DNA of 39,045 nucleotides from Sphingomonas pruni NBRC 15498 (GTDB lineage: Bacteria > Pseudomonadota > Alphaproteobacteria > Sphingomonadales > Sphingomonadaceae), in the NCBI RefSeq assembly GCF_001598455.1, contig NZ_BCYZ01000042.1, forward strand, positions 1-39,045, read 5' to 3'. Shown here in pieces: positions 18,017 to 26,604 of this stretch. Each line of letters opens with the position of its first letter. The first letter of the stretch is position 1. The notes below the pieces were generated by a model. That model did no database searches, was not told the DNA's origin, and saw only the letters and a list, made by a program, of their open reading frames with translations. The position numbers and the translations under genes are program-made.

Positions 18017-19464
18017 CCCGGAGAAAGACGCTGACCCCCAATCGACGCCACATCATGGCCGGAGCCGGCGCCATCGCGCTCAATGCGGCGCTGCCGTTGG
18101 CCGCGCGGGCGGCATCGTTCGCCAGCAAGCGCCCGCCACTTGCCAAGCGGCTGTTCACCAGTGCCGCCGTCGAGGCCGAGATCGCGCGGGTGAAGGCCGC
18201 CATCGGCGATCCCGAACTCGCCTGGATATTCGAGAATTGCTATCCCAACACGCTCGACACCACGGTCGAGACCGGCTTGGTCGACGGCAAGCCCGACACG
18301 TTCGTCATCACCGGCGACATCAAGGCGATGTGGCTGCGCGACAGCTCGGCCCAGGTCCAGCCCTATGTCCATCTCACGCCGCGCGACCCGGCATTGCGGC
18401 GCCTGTTCCACGGCCTGATCCAGCGCCAGGCGCGCTGCATTCTGATCGATCCCTATGCCAATGCCTTCATGAAGGACCCGGCGGCCAAGAGCGATCTCGA
18501 ATGGTCGCAAAAGGACCAGACCGACATGAAGCCCGGCGTCGCCGAGCGGAAATGGGAGATCGACTCGCTTTGCTACCCGATGCGGCTCAGTCACGCTTAT
18601 TGGACGGCGACGCGCGACAAGTCGCCGTTCGACGATAGCTGGGCGCGCGCGATGAAGCTCGCGGTCGCGACGTTCCGGGTGCAGCAGCGCAAGACCGGGC
18701 CGGGGCCGTATCATTTTCAGCGCAGCGCGGCGCAGCCGACCGACTCACTGATCCTCGACGGCTATGGCGCGCCGACCCGGAAGATCGGCCTGATCCATTC
18801 GATGTTCCGGCCGTCGGACGATGCCTGCGTCTATCCGTTCCTGATCCCGTCGAACCTGTTTGCGGTGTCGGCGCTCCGCAAGCTGGCCATGGTCCATCGC
18901 CAGGCGCGCAACGACGCCGTGGCGGCGCGGGACTGCGAGATGCTAGCGGCCGAGGTCGAGGCCGCGTTGAAAGCCCATGCATTGGTGCCGGACGGACGGG
19001 GCGGCCGGGTCTGGGCCTATGAGATCGACGGGTTCGGCAACTGGCTGTTCATGGACGACGCCAACGTTCCGAGCCTGTCGGGCCTTGCCCTGATCGACGC
19101 AGCCCGGCGCGACGATCCATTGTTCAGGCGCACCGCCGCTCTCGCCTGGAGTCCGCGCAACCCCTATTTCTTCCGGGGCAAGGCAGCAGAGGGAATCGGC
19201 GGCCCGCACGTTGGGATGGACCAGATCTGGCCGATGTCGATCATCACCCACGCTATGAACGCTGATGACGACGCGACGATCATCCGATGCCTGCGCTGGT
19301 TGAAGACGACGCATGGCGGCACCGGCTTAATGCACGAATCCTTCGACAAGGATCGCCCGTCGAAGTTCACGCGGTCATGGTTCGCCTGGGCCAATGCCTT
19401 GTTCGGCCAGCTGATCGTCGAGCTTGCCGCGCGCAAGCCGGCGATCCTCGCCGGCCGCATCTGA
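18013..19464 (+). CDS. GH125 exo-alpha-1,6-mannosidase, Tat-exported
   Basis: Inverting exo-alpha-1,6-mannosidase of family GH125, about 483 residues. Characteristic blocks are TGDIKAMWLRDSSAQVQPY (about 100-118), WEIDSLCYPMRLSHAYW (181-197), WAYEIDGFGNWLFMDDANVPSL and GLMHESF. By family analogy D184 is the general acid and E442 the general base. The GTG at 18013 overlaps the GH92b stop (GTGA) and gives an N terminus with twin arginines (NRRHIMAGAGAIALNAALPLAARA), i.e. a Tat signal; starting at the ATG at 18055 would lose it. The enzyme removes the alpha-1,6 backbone mannose that GH92 enzymes leave, which supports an N-glycan or yeast-mannan substrate. No strong ribosome site precedes the GTG, so translation is probably coupled. 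Confidence 0.93.
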   Translation: MTRRKTLTPNRRHIMAGAGAIALNAALPLAARAASFASKRPPLAKRLFTSAAVEAEIARVKAAIGDPELAWIFENCYPNTLDTTVETGLVDGKPDTFVITGDIKAMWLRDSSAQVQPYVHLTPRDPALRRLFHGLIQRQARCILIDPYANAFMKDPAAKSDLEWSQKDQTDMKPGVAERKWEIDSLCYPMRLSHAYWTATRDKSPFDDSWARAMKLAVATFRVQQRKTGPGPYHFQRSAAQPTDSLILDGYGAPTRKIGLIHSMFRPSDDACVYPFLIPSNLFAVSALRKLAMVHRQARNDAVAARDCEMLAAEVEAALKAHALVPDGRGGRVWAYEIDGFGNWLFMDDANVPSLSGLALIDAARRDDPLFRRTAALAWSPRNPYFFRGKAAEGIGGPHVGMDQIWPMSIITHAMNADDDATIIRCLRWLKTTHGGTGLMHESFDKDRPSKFTRSWFAWANALFGQLIVELAARKPAILAGRI

Positions 19465-19485
19465 CCAATCCGGGAGGGAAGAATA

Positions 19486-21804
19486 ATGATTACCGCCAGC
19501 CGCCGCCAGTTGCTCGCCGGCGCCGGTCTTGCCGCGCTCGGCAATGCGATGCCCGGCATAACTTGGGCCGCGCCGCCGGTTGCCGCCAAGGCCGACCTGT
19601 TCGTCGGTACGGGCGGGCACGGCCATACCTTCCCCGGGCCGTCGTTACCTTACGGTATGGCGCAGCTGGGGCCGGACACCAACAATATCGGTTGGGACGC
19701 GTGTTCGGGCTATCATCGCGACGACCGCTCGATCATGGGCTTCAGCCATACCCATCTGTCGGGCACCGGGATCGGCGACATGCTCGACATATTGGTGGTG
19801 CCGACGCGCCAACCGCTGATGCTGCAGCCGGGGCCTGTCGGCGATCCCGACAAGGGCTATCGCCAGCGTTTCTCCGATGAATATGCCGAGCCAGGCTATT
19901 ATCGCGTTCGGCTGGAATCGGGCGTCCAGGCGGAGTTGACCGTCACCGAGCGCTGCGGCCTCCACCGCTATCGCTTCCCCGGCGGCCCGGCGCACATCCT
20001 GATCGATTTCGCCCATGCGATGCTCGACTCGTCGGACAAGGGCGGGCTGATCGAGAATGCCTCGCTGGCAGTGGATTCCGACGGGACGCTGACGGGCAGC
20101 CGGACGGTCAACCGTTGGGCAAAGGGGCGGCATATCCATTTCGCGATGCGGCTGTCGCGCAAGCCGGACCGCGTCGAGTTCTTCGGCGACGATGACGTGC
20201 CTGCCGCCAAAGGCGCGACCAATGTTGCGGGGAGCAAGCTCAAGGTCGCGCTGTTCTTCGATGATGCCGGCGGCGATCCGATCCTGATCAAGACCGGCCT
20301 GTCGGGCGTCGACGTCAAAGGCGCGCGCGACGCACTGGCGGAAATCCCCGGCTGGGATTTCGATGCCGTCCACACCGCCGCGCGATCCGCCTGGGCCCGC
20401 GCGCTCAACCGGATACGCGTTTCGGGCGGCACCGAGGCGCAGCGCACGATCATGGCGAGCGCGCTCTATCATGCGCAGCTTGCGCCGACTTTGTTCGCCG
20501 ATCGCGACGGGCGATATGTCGGGCTCGACCGGCAAGTGCATCAGGTGGCGCAGGGCGAGCGTGCTTACAGCGCCTATTCCTTGTGGGACACCTATCGCGC
20601 GCTCCACCCGCTGCTGACGCTGATCAATCGCGATCAGGCGACATTGCTGGTGCACGACCTCATCCGTCAGACGCAGCAAAGCCCCTATGGCCCGCCGGTC
20701 TGGACGCTGCAGGGATCGGAGACCGGCTGCATGATCGGCTGGCATTCGGTGTCGGTGCTCGCCGAGGCACACGCCAAGGGGATCGAGGCCGATTACGCCG
20801 CCGCCTGGCCCAATATCCGCCGTCGCGCCTTCGATCGCGATTATAAGGATTCCGACGGGTCGCTTGGCCGCGGTTATTATTACGACCTGAATTACATCCC
20901 CGCCGACAAGATCTGGGAATCGGTCAGCCGTACCCAGGAATATGCCTATGACGACTGGGCGATGGCGCACCTGGCGGAAGCGGCGGGCGCAAAGGACGAC
21001 GCGGCCGCCCTGCGCCAGCGCTCGCGCAATTACCGCAACGTCATCGATCCCAATATCGGTTTTGCCCGTCCACGCTTTGCCGACGGCTCGTGGTGGGGCA
21101 AGTACGATCCGATCCAACTCGGCCATGATGTGCCCAAGTGGCGCGATTACACCGAAGCCAATGGCTGGCAGGCGACCTTCCTCAATCAGCACGACGTCTA
21201 CGGCCTGATCGAGCATTTCGGCGGCGATGCCGTATTCGAGGGCAAGCTCGACGCTTTGTTCAACGGTCCATCGACCTTGCCGGCGAACGCGCCGCCCGAC
21301 ATTGCCGGCTTGGTCGGGCAATATGCTCATGGCAACGAGCCCGATCAGCACGTCGCCTATCTCTATGCGTATTGCGGCGCCCCGTGGAAAACCCAGGCGA
21401 TGGTCCGCCGGCTGCTGACCGAGATGTACAAGGCCGATCCCGACGGTGTGATTGGCAACGACGATTGCGGCCAGATGAGTGCCTGGTTCGTGCTGAGCGC
21501 GCTCGGTTTCTATCCGGTCGATCCGGTCAGCGCGATCTATGTGTTCGGGTCGCCGCTGTTCGATGTCGCCGAGGTCGATGTCGGCAATGGCCGGACGCTC
21601 ACCGTGCGCGCCAACGGTAACGGACCCGACCGTCCGTATGTCCAGTCGGCGCGCTGGCGCGGCAAGCCCTGGACGAAGAACTGGATCGCCCATTCCGAGC
21701 TGATCCAGGGCGGCGAGCTCGTTTTCGAAATGGGCGCGCGGCCGTCGCGTTTTGGCGCGGCGAAACGCGACCGGCCGCCGTCATTCGCGCGCGGGCCGGC
21801 GTGA
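19486..21804 (+). CDS. GH92 alpha-mannosidase with canonical catalytic acid (GH92c)
   Basis: Calcium-dependent exo-alpha-mannosidase of family GH92, 772 residues. Unlike its two paralogues it keeps the catalytic Glu, E618 in HGNEPDQH (codon at 21337), followed by the GNDDCGQMSAWFVLSALGFYPVDP block carrying the base Asp residues. GFSHTHLSGTGIGDM near residues 85-99 and EYAYDDWAMA are typical of the classical alpha-1,2/1,3-mannosidase members. The N terminus SRRQLLAGAGLAALG is a Tat-type signal, like the preceding GH125. A strong GGGAGGGAAG ribosome site precedes the ATG, 21 bp after the GH125 stop. It probably trims alpha-1,2 or alpha-1,3 mannose in the periplasm before GH125 acts. Linkage specificity is inferred. 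Confidence 0.94.
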   Translation: MITASRRQLLAGAGLAALGNAMPGITWAAPPVAAKADLFVGTGGHGHTFPGPSLPYGMAQLGPDTNNIGWDACSGYHRDDRSIMGFSHTHLSGTGIGDMLDILVVPTRQPLMLQPGPVGDPDKGYRQRFSDEYAEPGYYRVRLESGVQAELTVTERCGLHRYRFPGGPAHILIDFAHAMLDSSDKGGLIENASLAVDSDGTLTGSRTVNRWAKGRHIHFAMRLSRKPDRVEFFGDDDVPAAKGATNVAGSKLKVALFFDDAGGDPILIKTGLSGVDVKGARDALAEIPGWDFDAVHTAARSAWARALNRIRVSGGTEAQRTIMASALYHAQLAPTLFADRDGRYVGLDRQVHQVAQGERAYSAYSLWDTYRALHPLLTLINRDQATLLVHDLIRQTQQSPYGPPVWTLQGSETGCMIGWHSVSVLAEAHAKGIEADYAAAWPNIRRRAFDRDYKDSDGSLGRGYYYDLNYIPADKIWESVSRTQEYAYDDWAMAHLAEAAGAKDDAAALRQRSRNYRNVIDPNIGFARPRFADGSWWGKYDPIQLGHDVPKWRDYTEANGWQATFLNQHDVYGLIEHFGGDAVFEGKLDALFNGPSTLPANAPPDIAGLVGQYAHGNEPDQHVAYLYAYCGAPWKTQAMVRRLLTEMYKADPDGVIGNDDCGQMSAWFVLSALGFYPVDPVSAIYVFGSPLFDVAEVDVGNGRTLTVRANGNGPDRPYVQSARWRGKPWTKNWIAHSELIQGGELVFEMGARPSRFGAAKRDRPPSFARGPA

Positions 21805-21909
21805 CCGCCGGGCACGGAGCCCGACTGAGGCGCCCGATAATCTTAGACATTCGAGAGCAGTTTCAATGATGTTTGCGTGGTGTTTGCTGACGATGAACGC
21901 GGTGGCTCG

Positions 21910-22809
21910 ATGAGCGCCGAAGAGTCGTCTCCGTTGTTTGCCGGCGTCGAGCTTGGCGGCACGAAATGCGTATGCACGCTGGCCTATGGTCCCGATGCGA
22001 TCGTCGATCAGCGGACCGTGCCGACCACCTCGCCGTCCGAGACCTTGCCCGCGATCTGCGCGATCCTGTCGGACTGGGAGCAGGGCCACGGCTTCGCCGC
22101 GATCGGCATCGCCTCGTTCGGCCCACTCGACCTCGACCCCGATTCCGATCGTTATGGCCGGATCACCAGCACCAACAAGCCGGGATGGTCGGGCGCGGAT
22201 GTCCGCGGCATCCTGTCTGCGCTCTTTTCCGTGCCGGTCGGGTTCGACACCGACGTCAATGGCGCCGCTTTGGCGGAGATCCGTTGGGGCAGCGGCCAAG
22301 GGCTGAGCGACTTCGCCTATGTCACGGTCGGCACCGGTGTCGGCGTCGGCCTGATCGTTCACGGCCGGCCCACGCGCGGCATCGGACACAGCGAATTGGG
22401 ACATATCCGGGTGCCGCGTCTGCCGATCGATCAGGTGAAGAGCGCATGCTCTTATCATGACGATTGCGTCGAGGGCCTCGCCTCGGGACCGGCACTGCTT
22501 GCCCGGCTGGACGGGCGGTCGCCAGCGGATCTGTCGCCCGACGATCCGGTATGGGACCCGATCGTCCACACGCTCGCCGTTATGTGCCATGCATTAGTCT
22601 GTGCGACCGGGCCTTATCGGATCGCGATGGGTGGCGGGGTCGTATCGGGCCAGCCGCATTTGCTCGACCGGGTCAACGCGGCGCTGATCGAGAGCCTTGC
22701 GGGCTATATGCCTCTCCCCGGCGGCGGCGACTATGTCGTTGCCCCGCGGCTGGGCGATCTCGCCGGTCCGCTCGGCTCGATCGCGCTCGCCGCCAACGCC
22801 GCCGGTTGA
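21910..22809 (+). CDS. ROK family fructokinase/mannokinase
   Basis: ATP-dependent hexokinase of the ROK family, 299 residues, cytoplasmic. GVELGGTK (12-19) binds phosphate, D115 in DTDVN is the catalytic base, and the zinc site H165-C180-H183-C186 (GHIRV ... CSYHDDC, then EGLASGPA) is the fructokinase-type arrangement. The start at the ATG 21910 gives the normal N terminus; a GTG at 21877 would add eleven unrelated residues and neither has a strong ribosome site. It is the last gene of the mannosidase series, 105 bp after GH92c, and its product would be mannose-6-phosphate or fructose-6-phosphate. Relatives often phosphorylate both sugars. No mannose-6-phosphate isomerase gene is seen in this window. 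Confidence 0.88.
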   Translation: MSAEESSPLFAGVELGGTKCVCTLAYGPDAIVDQRTVPTTSPSETLPAICAILSDWEQGHGFAAIGIASFGPLDLDPDSDRYGRITSTNKPGWSGADVRGILSALFSVPVGFDTDVNGAALAEIRWGSGQGLSDFAYVTVGTGVGVGLIVHGRPTRGIGHSELGHIRVPRLPIDQVKSACSYHDDCVEGLASGPALLARLDGRSPADLSPDDPVWDPIVHTLAVMCHALVCATGPYRIAMGGGVVSGQPHLLDRVNAALIESLAGYMPLPGGGDYVVAPRLGDLAGPLGSIALAANAAG

Positions 22810-22821
22810 GAGGGTGTCGGA

Positions 22822-23571
22822 TCAACCGGCCTCGGCCATCCACTGCACGGCATCAGCCCCCGCCGGAATCTCGAGCGGAGCATTGACGTCGGTGGCCGCC
22901 TGCCAGACCGCCTGCGCCACGTCGCGCGCGTGCGTCACCGGACCGCTATCCTCTCGGAAATTGGCGATCATTCCCTCGATCAGCGGCTTGTAGTCCGGAT
23001 TGTCCAGCCCCCGCAGGTGCGGCATCGCATTCTCGCCGAACTCGGTTTCGGGCGAACGTCCGGGGAGCACGATGTGTACGCGCACGCCGAACGGCTCCAT
23101 CTCGACCGCCAAGCTTTCAGTGAGCGCATTCACCGCCGCTTTGCTCGCGCGATAGACGCTGACCAGCGGCAGGGGCTTGAGCGTCACGGTGGAAGTGACG
23201 TTGACGATCACACCAGACCGCCGCGCACGGAACTGCGGAAGCACCGCCTGCAGCATGGCCAGTGTGCCCAACGTGTTGGTCTCGAACAATTGGCGCGCCG
23301 TCTCCGGCTCGATCAGCTCGATCGGCACGGCTGCGCCGAATCCCGCATTGTTGACCAGGACGTCGATATCGCCGGCCTTCTCCATCGCGCCGGCGACGCT
23401 TGCGGCATCGGTGACGTCGAGCGGCAGGATGATGAGATTGTCGGACGCCGGCAGGATATCGCTCCGGGGCGTGCGCATCGTGGCGATCACCTTCCAGCCG
23501 CGATCGAGGAACAATTTCGCCGTTTCGAGGCCGAAACCCGACGAACAGCCGGTGATGAGGACGCTGGGCAT
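22822..23571 (-). CDS. Short-chain dehydrogenase/reductase (classical SDR)
   Basis: NAD(P)-dependent oxidoreductase of 249 residues with a Rossmann fold. The cofactor motif is TGCSSGFG (7-14), NNAG is at 74-77, and the catalytic residues are S127, Y140 and K144 (Y-x3-K). It converges with the ROK kinase, whose stop is 12 bp away, and is divergent from an AraC-type regulator. That arrangement suggests the regulator controls it. No substrate can be assigned; the closest general description is oxidoreductase of the 3-ketoacyl-reductase-like group. It does not look functionally tied to the mannosidase locus. Confidence 0.9.
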   Translation of the reverse strand: MPSVLITGCSSGFGLETAKLFLDRGWKVIATMRTPRSDILPASDNLIILPLDVTDAASVAGAMEKAGDIDVLVNNAGFGAAVPIELIEPETARQLFETNTLGTLAMLQAVLPQFRARRSGVIVNVTSTVTLKPLPLVSVYRASKAAVNALTESLAVEMEPFGVRVHIVLPGRSPETEFGENAMPHLRGLDNPDYKPLIEGMIANFREDSGPVTHARDVAQAVWQAATDVNAPLEIPAGADAVQWMAEAG

Positions 23572-23578
23572 GAGATGC

Positions 23579-23608
23579 TCCGGAAGTGTTGAAGGTGATC
23601 CGGAGATG
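23579..23608. promoter_or_regulatory. Direct repeat upstream of SDR, candidate AraC-family site
   Basis: TCCGGA occurs at 23579-23584 and 23599-23604, exactly 20 bp apart, inside similar contexts (GCTCCGGAAGTG and GATCCGGAGATG, 9 of 12 matching). Two half-sites about two helical turns apart fit an AraC-family regulator. They lie just before the SDR start in the SDR/araC divergent gap. TCCGGA is itself palindromic and common in GC-rich DNA, so this is tentative. Confidence 0.3.
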
Positions 23609-23669
23609 GCTTCGGTGACCGATACCTTCTATGGGTGAACGTCTCAAATAAATTTGCGATAGTCCTGAA

Positions 23670-24575
23670 ATGACCGTGGATCCGCTTGCCGAGATCGTGA
23701 CCCTGCTCCAGCCGTCGGCCAGCTTCTCCAAGCTGGTCGAATATGCCGGGCGCTGGCGAATCCGCCGCGATGTCGAAGGCAAGCCGGTCTATTTCGCCGT
23801 GCTGGAAGGCGAATGCCGCGTGATCGCCGCGAACCAGCCGCCGATCGTCGTGCGCGCCGGCGATTTCGTGCTGTCGCCGTCGACCAACGATCAAACCATC
23901 GAGAGCGTCGACGCGCCACCTCACGGGATCGACATGCTGCCGGTCGAACTCGGCGAAGGGCGCTTTCGCGTCGGTCGGCCGGACACGCCGGTCAACCTCA
24001 GGATGCAGGTCGGATTGTGCAGCTTCGCGTCGCCCGACGCCGCGCTCCTGGTATCGCTGCTGCCGGCAATGGTGGTGGTGCGCGACGAGCCGCGGCTCGC
24101 GACCTTGATGCACTTGGTTGGCGACGAGACCCGTCGATCGCGGCCGGGGCGTGAGCTGGTGCTCGAACGCCTGCTGGAGGTGCTGCTGATCGAAGCGTTG
24201 CGCTCTGGCGCCGACACCAGTTCGGTGCCGAGCCTGGCGCGCGGCCTATCCGACGAGCGCGTAGCTGCGGCCTTGCGGGCGATGCATGCGAAGCCGGCTC
24301 GCGGCTGGACGGTGGCCGATCTCGCTGCCGAAGCGGCGATGTCGCGCTCGGCCTTTTTCGTCCGATTCAGTCGCGTCGTCGGGCTGCCGCCGATGGAATA
24401 TCTGCTCGCCTGGCGCATGGCACTTGCCAAACGCTTGCTGCGGTCGCGCGAATTCCCGATTCCGCAGGTCGCCGGCCGCGTAGGCTACGGATCCGCGAGC
24501 ACGTTCAGCACCGCTTTTGCCCGTTATGTGGGTATGCCGCCGGCGCGCTACGCAAGGGATGGAACGGCCAGCTGA
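23670..24575 (+). CDS. AraC family transcriptional regulator with cupin sensor
   Basis: Transcription factor of 301 residues. The N-terminal half is a cupin-type sensor (about 10-190; GRWRIRRDVEGKPVYFAVLEGECRVIA and RAGDFVLSPS), as in the AraC cupin_6 group. The C-terminal hundred residues hold two helix-turn-helix motifs: WTVADLAAEAAMSRSAFFVRFSRVVGLPPMEYLLAWRM, and IPQVAGRVGYGSASTFSTAFARYVGMPPARY with the conserved second helix. Divergent from the SDR gene by 98 bp, it most likely controls that gene, as regulators of this group often activate an adjacent oxidoreductase. The effector is unknown. Confidence 0.93.
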   Translation: MTVDPLAEIVTLLQPSASFSKLVEYAGRWRIRRDVEGKPVYFAVLEGECRVIAANQPPIVVRAGDFVLSPSTNDQTIESVDAPPHGIDMLPVELGEGRFRVGRPDTPVNLRMQVGLCSFASPDAALLVSLLPAMVVVRDEPRLATLMHLVGDETRRSRPGRELVLERLLEVLLIEALRSGADTSSVPSLARGLSDERVAAALRAMHAKPARGWTVADLAAEAAMSRSAFFVRFSRVVGLPPMEYLLAWRMALAKRLLRSREFPIPQVAGRVGYGSASTFSTAFARYVGMPPARYARDGTAS

Positions 24576-24673
24576 TCACGGAGAGGGTGAGCAAGGAGCG
24601 CACGAGCAACGCATTGGTGTTGTCAGTCTAGTGCCAATACCGCTCTGAACGATCCCCGGAACACCGCGCCGTC

Positions 24674-25690
24674 CTATCGCCAGCCGAGCGCAGGGGCGAC
24701 GTGCCTGAGGATGCTGTCGAGGACGTGGGCGTTATAGTCCACGCCGAGCTGGTTGGGCACGGTCAGCAGCAGCGTGTCGGCTTCGGCGATCGCTTCGTCG
24801 GCCTTCAGCTCCTCGATCAGGCGGTCGGGTTCCGCCGCATAGGAGCGGCCGAACACCGCGCGCATATTGTCGATGATCCCAATCTGGTCGCCACCGCCGT
24901 CACAGCCGAAATAAGCGCGGTCCTGGTCGTTCATCAGCGCGAAGATCGACCGCGACACTGACACACGAGGCTCGCGGCTGTGGCCGGCCTCCTTCCACGC
25001 CGCACGGTAAGCGCGAATCTGCTTTGCCTGCTGGACGTGGAACGGCTCACCTGATTCGTCGGCCTTGAGCGTCGAGCTTTGCAGGTTCATGCCTTTCTGT
25101 GCTGCCCAGATCGCGGTGGCGTTCGCCCCCGAACCCCACCAGATGCGGTCGCGCAAGCCGGGGGAGTGCGGCTCCAGCCGCAATAGTCCGGGAGGATTGG
25201 GAAACATCGGGCGAGGGTTCGGCCGGGCGAAGCCTTCACCCTTCAACAGTTCGAGGAATACCTCGGCGTGGCGACGCCCCATATCGGCATCGCTCTGGCC
25301 CTCTGCCGGCGAATAGCCGAAGTGCCGCCAGCCATCGATGACCTGCTCGGGGGAACCGCGGCTGATCCCGAGCTGCAGACGCCCTCCGCTGATCAGGTCG
25401 GAGGAGCCCGCGTCCTCCAGCATGTAGAACGGATTCTCATAGCGCATGTCGATCACGCCGGTGCCGATCTCGATGCGGCTGGTCCTGGCACCGATCGCCG
25501 CGAGCAGCGGAAAGGGCGATGCCAGCTGCTGCGCGAAATGGTGCACGCGGAAATAGGCACCGTCGGCGCCAAGCTCCTCGGCGGCGACGGCCAGGTCGAT
25601 CGATTGCAGCAGGACGTCGCTGGCGGAGCGGGTCGCCGATTGCGGCGAGGCCGACCAATGTCCGAACGAAAGGAAGCCGATTTTCTTCAT
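24674..25690 (-). CDS. LLM class flavin-dependent oxidoreductase (luciferase-like)
   Basis: Flavin-dependent monooxygenase-like protein of 338 residues with the bacterial luciferase TIM-barrel fold. Typical blocks are AEELGADGAYFRVHHFAQQLASPFPLLAAIGARTSRIEIGTGVIDMRYENPFYMLEDAGSSDLISGGRLQLGISRGSPEQ. No signal peptide is present, so it is cytoplasmic and would use reduced flavin from a partner reductase. It converges with the AraC gene (98 bp gap in which I see no feature) and its own start is 78 bp downstream of the DUF1080 stop. It may be the last gene of the leftward operon or an independent gene; the hairpin in the gap favours independence. Substrate unknown. Confidence 0.9.
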   Translation of the reverse strand: MKKIGFLSFGHWSASPQSATRSASDVLLQSIDLAVAAEELGADGAYFRVHHFAQQLASPFPLLAAIGARTSRIEIGTGVIDMRYENPFYMLEDAGSSDLISGGRLQLGISRGSPEQVIDGWRHFGYSPAEGQSDADMGRRHAEVFLELLKGEGFARPNPRPMFPNPPGLLRLEPHSPGLRDRIWWGSGANATAIWAAQKGMNLQSSTLKADESGEPFHVQQAKQIRAYRAAWKEAGHSREPRVSVSRSIFALMNDQDRAYFGCDGGGDQIGIIDNMRAVFGRSYAAEPDRLIEELKADEAIAEADTLLLTVPNQLGVDYNAHVLDSILRHVAPALGWR

Positions 25691-25750
25691 ATGAGAGAGC
25701 TGGCGGCCGATCGCCCTAACCGCAAGGCACGCGCGGGAATTTCACCGTTT

Positions 25751-25765
25751 CCGATCCGAGATCGG
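25751..25765 (-). terminator. Short hairpin after the DUF1080 stop
   Basis: CCGATC (25751-25756) and GATCGG (25760-25765) form a six-pair stem with a three-base loop just after the DUF1080 stop in the leftward direction. No T-run follows, so it is at best a weak or rho-assisted end of the nine-gene operon. Confidence 0.3.
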
Positions 25766-25768
25766 GGT

Positions 25769-26548
25769 TTATCCCAGGTCGCGCACCCAGATGTTACGAT
25801 AGCTGATTGGCGGGCTGGGGTCGCCATGGGCCTGCAGCTTGATCGGCGCGCGATCATAGGTCTTGTAGCTCGGCTTGCCGATATAGAGCGTCTCTCCCAA
25901 CAGCGAGACATGGTCCTGGACCAGCACGCCGTTAATGAAGGCGGTGACATGCGCCGGTGTCTTCAACGTCCCCTTCGCGTCGAAAGTCGGCTTGTCCCAC
26001 ACGACGTCCACGCTTTGCCACTCTCCCGGCTTGCGCACCGGATTGGCGAGCGGCGGGAACTGCTTGTAGACCGCGCCGGCCTGGCCGTTGACATACGTGT
26101 CGTTCTTGTAGCTGTCCAAGATCTGCAGCTCGTAGCCGGTATCCCCCGCACCGGTAGAGGCCAGGAACAGGCCGCTATTGCCGCGGGCCTGCCCGGTGCC
26201 GGTGACATTGGCGGGAATGCGATATTCGAGGTGAAGCTGGTAGCTGCCGAAGGATCGGCGGGTCTGGATGTTGCCCTTGTCCTTCGCCACGGTGGCGATG
26301 CCGTCCGCGACAGTCCAGCCAGCCGCCGCGCCATCCTTCACGTTCACCCATTGGTCCAGCGACGTGCCGTCGAACAGGACGATCGCGTCCGACGGCGGCG
26401 ATGCCGTCTCGCTCTTGCCGGGGGTCACCACCGGCACGGCCGGGGACCAGACTTCTGTGTCCTCCGGCTTCGGCTTGGCGACCTGCGCCATGGCGGCAAA
26501 CGGGGCCAAAACCAGCAACAGGCTCGTGCCCCGCAGGATCGATTTCAT
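25769..26548 (-). CDS. DUF1080 (3-keto-disaccharide hydrolase family) exported protein
   Basis: Exported protein of 259 residues with one concanavalin-like DUF1080 domain (IVLFDGTSLDQWVN, GNIQTRRSFGSYQLHLEYRIP, ARGNSGLFL, GYELQILDSY, GAVYKQFPPLANPVRKPGEWQSVDVVW, FINGVLVQDHVSL, PIKLQAHG, ISYRNIWVRDL). Pfam now names this family 3-keto-disaccharide hydrolase; members cleave glycosides already oxidised at C3. AAAGGA eight bases before the ATG at 26548 decides the start; an ATG at 26557 lies too close. The Sec signal is MKSILRGTSLLLVLAPFAAMA. It is the last gene of the operon, 56 bp after the GMC dehydrogenase that would make its 3-keto substrate. Function by family and context, not proven. Confidence 0.88.
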   Translation of the reverse strand: MKSILRGTSLLLVLAPFAAMAQVAKPKPEDTEVWSPAVPVVTPGKSETASPPSDAIVLFDGTSLDQWVNVKDGAAAGWTVADGIATVAKDKGNIQTRRSFGSYQLHLEYRIPANVTGTGQARGNSGLFLASTGAGDTGYELQILDSYKNDTYVNGQAGAVYKQFPPLANPVRKPGEWQSVDVVWDKPTFDAKGTLKTPAHVTAFINGVLVQDHVSLLGETLYIGKPSYKTYDRAPIKLQAHGDPSPPISYRNIWVRDLG

Positions 26549-26604
26549 CGCGCTCATCCTTTCGATAGGGTCTCGGTCAGCGGACCGCCACGGCGCCGCG
26601 CCGC

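Noticed and set aside
21805..21909. Terminator or promoter between GH92c and the kinase
   Set aside because: CGGGC/GCCCG at 21809-21823 gives only a five-pair stem and no convincing -35/-10 is present, so the kinase is most simply read as part of the same transcript.
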